Positions 60,213 through 64,000 of a DNA stretch of 64,000 nt are shown piece by piece. Below the pieces are notes generated by a model, which did not search any database, was not told the DNA's origin, and worked only from the letters and a program-made list of their open reading frames with translations. Position numbers and translations under genes: made by a program. Every line of letters begins with the position of its first letter. Position 1 is the stretch's first letter. The DNA comes from Sindora glabra (lineage: Eukaryota > Streptophyta > Magnoliopsida > Fabales > Fabaceae). The stretch covers positions 48,512,876 through 48,576,875 of the forward strand of contig CM035231.1 of the NCBI GenBank assembly GCA_020226215.1. Reading direction: 5' to 3'.

Positions 60213-60590
60213 TACCTTTTGTTGTATTTTCCAAGTGAATAGATTGGCAAGTGAACTGAAGTTGCAAAAATATCCTCTTGAATCCTTATGAAGGCAAATT
60301 GATAAGTAAGAAAATTCATGTGCCATGACATACAAAGATACAATATACATTGTTTTTTATATATTAAAATTAAAATTTAATCAAACTTATAGAAGTTACA
60401 AGTATTGAAATTCCAAATACATAAATAAAGAGGAATGATTAAATTGGATATATTCCATACAAAATCCTATTTTTGGGTTTAAGGTTTTGTATGGAATATT
60501 ATATTTTGTGTTAATGCTTCCTTTTGTTGTATTCTCTTTGTGAGTAAATCCGCAAGTGACTAAAGTTGCAAGAAGAATAACAATTTACAT
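60213..60590. repeat. Diverged direct repeats of about 60 bp
   Basis: CCTTTTGTTGTATTTTCCAA...GGCAAGTGAACTGAAGTTGCAA (about 60210) and CCTTTTGTTGTATTCTCTTT...CGCAAGTGACTAAAGTTGCAA (about 60520) are the same unit about 310 bp apart. Confidence 0.65.
60450..60499. repeat. Strong hairpin
   Basis: ATATTCCATACAAAA (60450-60464) and TTTTGTATGGAATAT (60485-60499) are perfect 15-bp inverted copies with a 20-nt loop. Confidence 0.85.
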
Positions 60591-61687
60591 CAAAATCTTA
60601 ACAATGAATTATTTTTAGATATTATAGTTGACTTGAAAGCTTATGTTTTTATGAGAAAGAAGCAAATCTAACTTTCATTGTTCAAAGCTTATACATGACA
60701 AAAGTGCATTTAGATGCATTACATGCAAAGGAGAAAGAGATTTCATTACTTTTATTTAGTAACCTCTAAGAGTTAAACTAAATAAATTATACTAATATCA
60801 TATATTAATAGTAATATCTACTAAAAATCTATAAAAGATAGATGCCAACATATTCCAAAAGAAATTAAAAATACCTTCTGTCATTTACTCATTTTGTGTT
60901 ATTCCACATGTAAAAGTTATGATAGTAGGCAATTTTAAATGTACTTATAATAGGAAGCAATGTATGACAACAGGGTGAAATCTTGTTTGTGCAAATTTTC
61001 ACTAGATCACATTATTCAAGGGGTATAGTCTTTCCTTAGACTTTGTAGCAAAAGAAAAAAAAAAGCAACAGTAGCAATTAACTATTACAAAGGGAGATAT
61101 CAACATTAATAAAATAACTCCATTTACCAAATGTATATGAATGAATAATCATTTTTGTATAAAATATGCCTAATACACTAAAGCCTTTAATAAAGTATCA
61201 ATGAATAATAATTAAAGGACCTAGGGAGTACATATATAAAATGCAAAAAAAGCAGGTTAATTATGTATGGTAATAGAATAAGAGAATAAATAGTTGAAAT
61301 AATAGGTATTAAATACAAAACTCTACGATGACAAAATCAAAAAATCGAAGAATACCTAAATTGTTGAAATAAGCATACTCTTGAATAACAAATTGAATAC
61401 CTATAGTAGAAGAATTAACTTAAAGCTAACTTTGTCCCATTGTTAAATAGTTGATGTGCTGAAATGCTTACAGAGTTAGATGTTAAACAATATGATCAGC
61501 TGGGGTTTTAAAAAGCAAATTTATAAAAAAGTAGTAAATTGAGGTAAGAAATTAGAGAGAATGTTTAAAGAGAAAATTGAACATCTTCAATTACTATTAT
61601 GGAAAGCAGCATGCAATGCCTTAAAGGAGGAAGAACTAGCTTTTACATGAGCTAATATCAAAATTTGGGGATAGTTTTAGCACAAAA

Positions 61688-61900
61688 TTAACAACAAAGA
61701 GAAAAGAAAAGTGGAGAGCCAAAAACATTGTCAAATTGAACAACAAAATCAAATGAAAGAAGAAAAATCAAATGGAATAACAAAGTGAGAAGAAGGAAAA
61801 ATGGAGATCTAGAGGCGAGTGAAGAAAAATGGGGAGCTAAAGACATTAATGAACTCAACAACAAAGAGAGAAGAAACGACCCAATACTACAAGTGAAAGC
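61688..61900. repeat. Purine-rich diverged tandem duplication
   Basis: AACAACAAAGAGAAAAGAAA then GTGGAGAGCCAAAAACATTG recurs as GTGAAGAAAAATGGGGAGCT then AAAGACATTAATGAACTCAA and AACAACAAAGAGAGAAG. On the minus strand this is CT-rich and open (61688-61972) as a Leu/Ser/Phe-rich peptide. It may be a leader or promoter tract; no gene is claimed. Confidence 0.45.
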
Positions 61901-63508
61901 TTGAGCATGTGGAAGAGGAAAGGAAATGCCCTTACAAGTGTTAAATATGGCGCATGAAAGTAACTTGTGCAAAAAGATTTATGGGCTGAAAAATACTGAA
62001 AGCCTAAAACTACAGTTAATATATAATTAGGAGATTTTATACTTATTTGAAATTTAATTATTAATATGTATAAACAATTCATAAATTATCATTTAGTCAG
62101 CATACAAAAATTGTTTTAAATAATAGTTGTGGTGGATACATCATGAAATCTTCAAAGTTCTTTTTATCATTTTATTGAATTTTAAAAAAATATTTTCATT
62201 AAAGTTGTGTTAAATATTTTTTTATTTTTTAATTTATGATTTAATTTAGTTTCGTTAATTTTATTTAATTTGACATGTGTCTTTATTTTGGTAATTCATC
62301 ATTTTTTAATTAATATTATTTTAGTTTACCTAAATAATCATGATTTTAATTAATTATAATAATTTTAGCAATGAAGTATATCATATTAAATATTATATAG
62401 TAATTTTAGGCATATCTTCTTAAAAGGGTAAAATAAGCTTCAATATTTATGACTCTTGATTCTTTAACTAAGGATAATATAATTTATATGAAATTTATAT
62501 ATTTAATGAATTGTTCCATTAGTAAATTTAGGGGTAGAAATAGCTCCATCCTTCTTCTTTTATAATGTATTTAAAATAAAAATTATAATGAATGCCTTTT
62601 AATTTAATGGAGATAATTACTTATAATTGATTATTAAAATATTTCTAAAATGCAATCAAATATCTTTTAACAAGTACAAGAATCTATAAATGAAGAATTA
62701 AAAATTTAAACATTGAATTGGATAGTAAACTAGAAATTAAATCAATGAGCGAAGAAAAATGAAGTCATACCTAAAAATTTAATTTAAAAATAGCTAACCC
62801 ACATTATAAATAAAAGCTTACAATTTATAAAATAAATAAAAAATAAAAAATAAAAAATAATTAAGCATGCCACCGTATCTTTAGTTAATTAGTGATTAAA
62901 TTTCTTTTTAAATAATTTTTATTACATATAAATTTATTAAGTTAAATTATTAATTTTTTTAGTTTTCATCAATTCACATTGATTCAAATTGGTATAAATC
63001 AATTTAATTATTAGAACGACTTTTATATCAATTCAAATTAAATAACATAATAGTTAGTAGCGTGACTAATCGGATCATCCAACTTGATCTAGTTGTATCT
63101 GGTTGTTAGACACACTATAAAAAGCTCTAATAAATATACTAAATATGAATGATATCCTTTCAATATTAGATTATATAGAATTTATTCTTGTTTAGTTAAT
63201 GGAAAAAAATCCTTTTAATGTTAGAATATTAAGATGGACAATAAAAGAAAGAGAGTAAAAAGAGTTTTTATTGGAATAAGAACATCAGAAATGAAAGAAA
63301 AGAAAAACAAAGTTAATATAAATACAAATCTTAAAGTTTGTTTAAAAAAAAGCTAATATTTCTTTCTATAATTTTAATTAAATTAAAAATAATTTTGAAT
63401 AACTTTTATCTTAACAAAATTTATAATAAAATATTGAAATATTTTTTAAAGTATAATTAACATATCTAAAAAAGTTTATAACCTTATAATTGATGATTGA
63501 GAGCCATT
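61901..63508. other. A/T-rich intergenic DNA
   Basis: A TATA-like CACTATAAAAAGC lies near 63111, but no coding region follows it. Otherwise A/T filler. Confidence 0.35.
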
Positions 63509-64000
63509 CACTACACCAAATGGGCATGATGAGAATAACATAACAATCTTGTTAAAAATAACTTTGTGAAAGATGTTATGAAGAAAATGTTAGTATTTTA
63601 TGGACTTTACATGATTTATTAATAAAAATAATATTTAATTAGGCACAATATATGTGACAATTATATATAGGCATATGGGTGCTTGGCCTAACACTAATAA
63701 ACAGGTTTGGATCCAATGATGGATAGAATTCAAGACCTAAATAAAGTTATAGATAAAGGAGTTCCTATTTTATATCTTCTTAGTCCTAGGTTTGCACAGT
63801 GATAAAGAGATTGGTAGAGGAGGGATTCCTCAATTCATTATTCAGAAGGCTTATTTTCAAGATTCCTTAATACATTGGTGTCAAAGTTTTTTTTTTTGGA
63901 TGGCTAGTATATATAAATTTAAATGTTGTGAATATTTTTACAATTGTACTTTCCTCTTTATCATGCTATAATAAAAAAACCAAGATTATGGTGAATAATT
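63509..64000 (+). mobile_element. Terminus of a CACTA (En/Spm-type) element, running off the window
   Basis: CACTACACCAAATGGGC at 63509 is the standard start of plant CACTA elements, which encode a transposase recognising these ends. The rest of the window would be subterminal DNA. The opposite TIR and the 3-bp target duplication lie outside, so the call rests on the end motif alone. Confidence 0.45.

Larger units (their letters stand above)
58631..61687. other. Non-coding or unrecognised stretch upstream of the RPA-like remnant
   Basis: Moderately A/T-rich, transposon-like in texture but without recognisable domains on either strand. It holds a hairpin (60450-60499) and a pair of diverged direct repeats (60213-60590). 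Confidence 0.3.

Noticed and set aside
61688..62082. Secreted or membrane proteins from CT-rich minus-strand ORFs
   Set aside because: Hydrophobicity follows from CT-rich composition and a tandem duplication; no homology or splice evidence.
1..64000. CRISPR arrays, operons, rRNA or tRNA genes
   Set aside because: No regularly spaced short repeats, no Shine-Dalgarno/operon layout and no recognisable rRNA or tRNA; the DNA is plant nuclear in character.

Overview
The window is plant nuclear DNA, almost certainly from a eudicot. It is roughly three quarters A+T by eye. It carries one spliced plant-type gene near the left edge, and the rest is intergenic DNA filled with decayed transposons of nearly every plant class. 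No rRNA, tRNA, CRISPR or bacterial-style operon was found. Nearly all the longer open frames in the repeat regions are broken remnants or chance openings in A/T-rich or microsatellite DNA. Positions marked as approximate come from reading by eye.

Left part (1-9.8 kb). A two-exon minus-strand gene (949-1628) encodes a 191-residue basic, His/Arg-rich protein of no known function. To its right are a decayed spliced pseudogene of unknown identity (4163-4720, minus), two weak coding-like tracts (6920-7057 and 7199-7423, minus) and small foldback MITE-like elements (2422-2585, 9251-9437).

Nested elements (9.78-21.11 kb). A pogo/Lemi1-like DNA transposon with a CENP-B/Tigger-type transposase is flanked by TA and has matching terminal repeats (9783-21108). 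A 9.2-kb Ty1/copia retrotransposon (10406-19603) sits inside its DNA-binding domain. The copia element retains both LTRs, the primer-binding site, gag with a CCHC knuckle, protease, integrase, RT (YMDD) and RNase H, but has many stops and frame breaks. Both elements are dead.

MULE (about 22.4-31.8 kb). Long diverged terminal inverted repeats enclose two convergent gene remnants: a minus-strand MuDR-type transposase (N-terminal domain, MULE core, SWIM, CCHC knuckle, one 2.2-kb intron) and a plus-strand GRF zinc-finger gene. A hAT-like MITE lies inside.

Middle (31.8-48.4 kb). This part holds a TIR element whose relatives occur at 3.6 kb and 50.4 kb, a compound (AC)n/(AT)n/(GTAT)n microsatellite, a minus-strand L1-type LINE relic (endonuclease, RT, zf-RVT, RNase H), a 1-kb degenerate CAC/CAT tract, a hAT-like element (41386-42711), an LTR-like stretch near 45 kb, and a 0.64-kb long-armed foldback (46966-47609).

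Right part (48.4-64 kb). A candidate non-autonomous Helitron (48419-52393) has the CCGTGC-TTA-GCACGG 3' hairpin and internal tandem arrays. A separate three-copy tandem of about 200 bp follows at once (52515-53118). Further right are two MITEs, a minus-strand RPA70-like pseudogene (57413-58630) and the CACTA end of an element that runs off the window (63509-64000). The genes do not form a pathway. The window records serial transposon insertion and decay next to one host gene.
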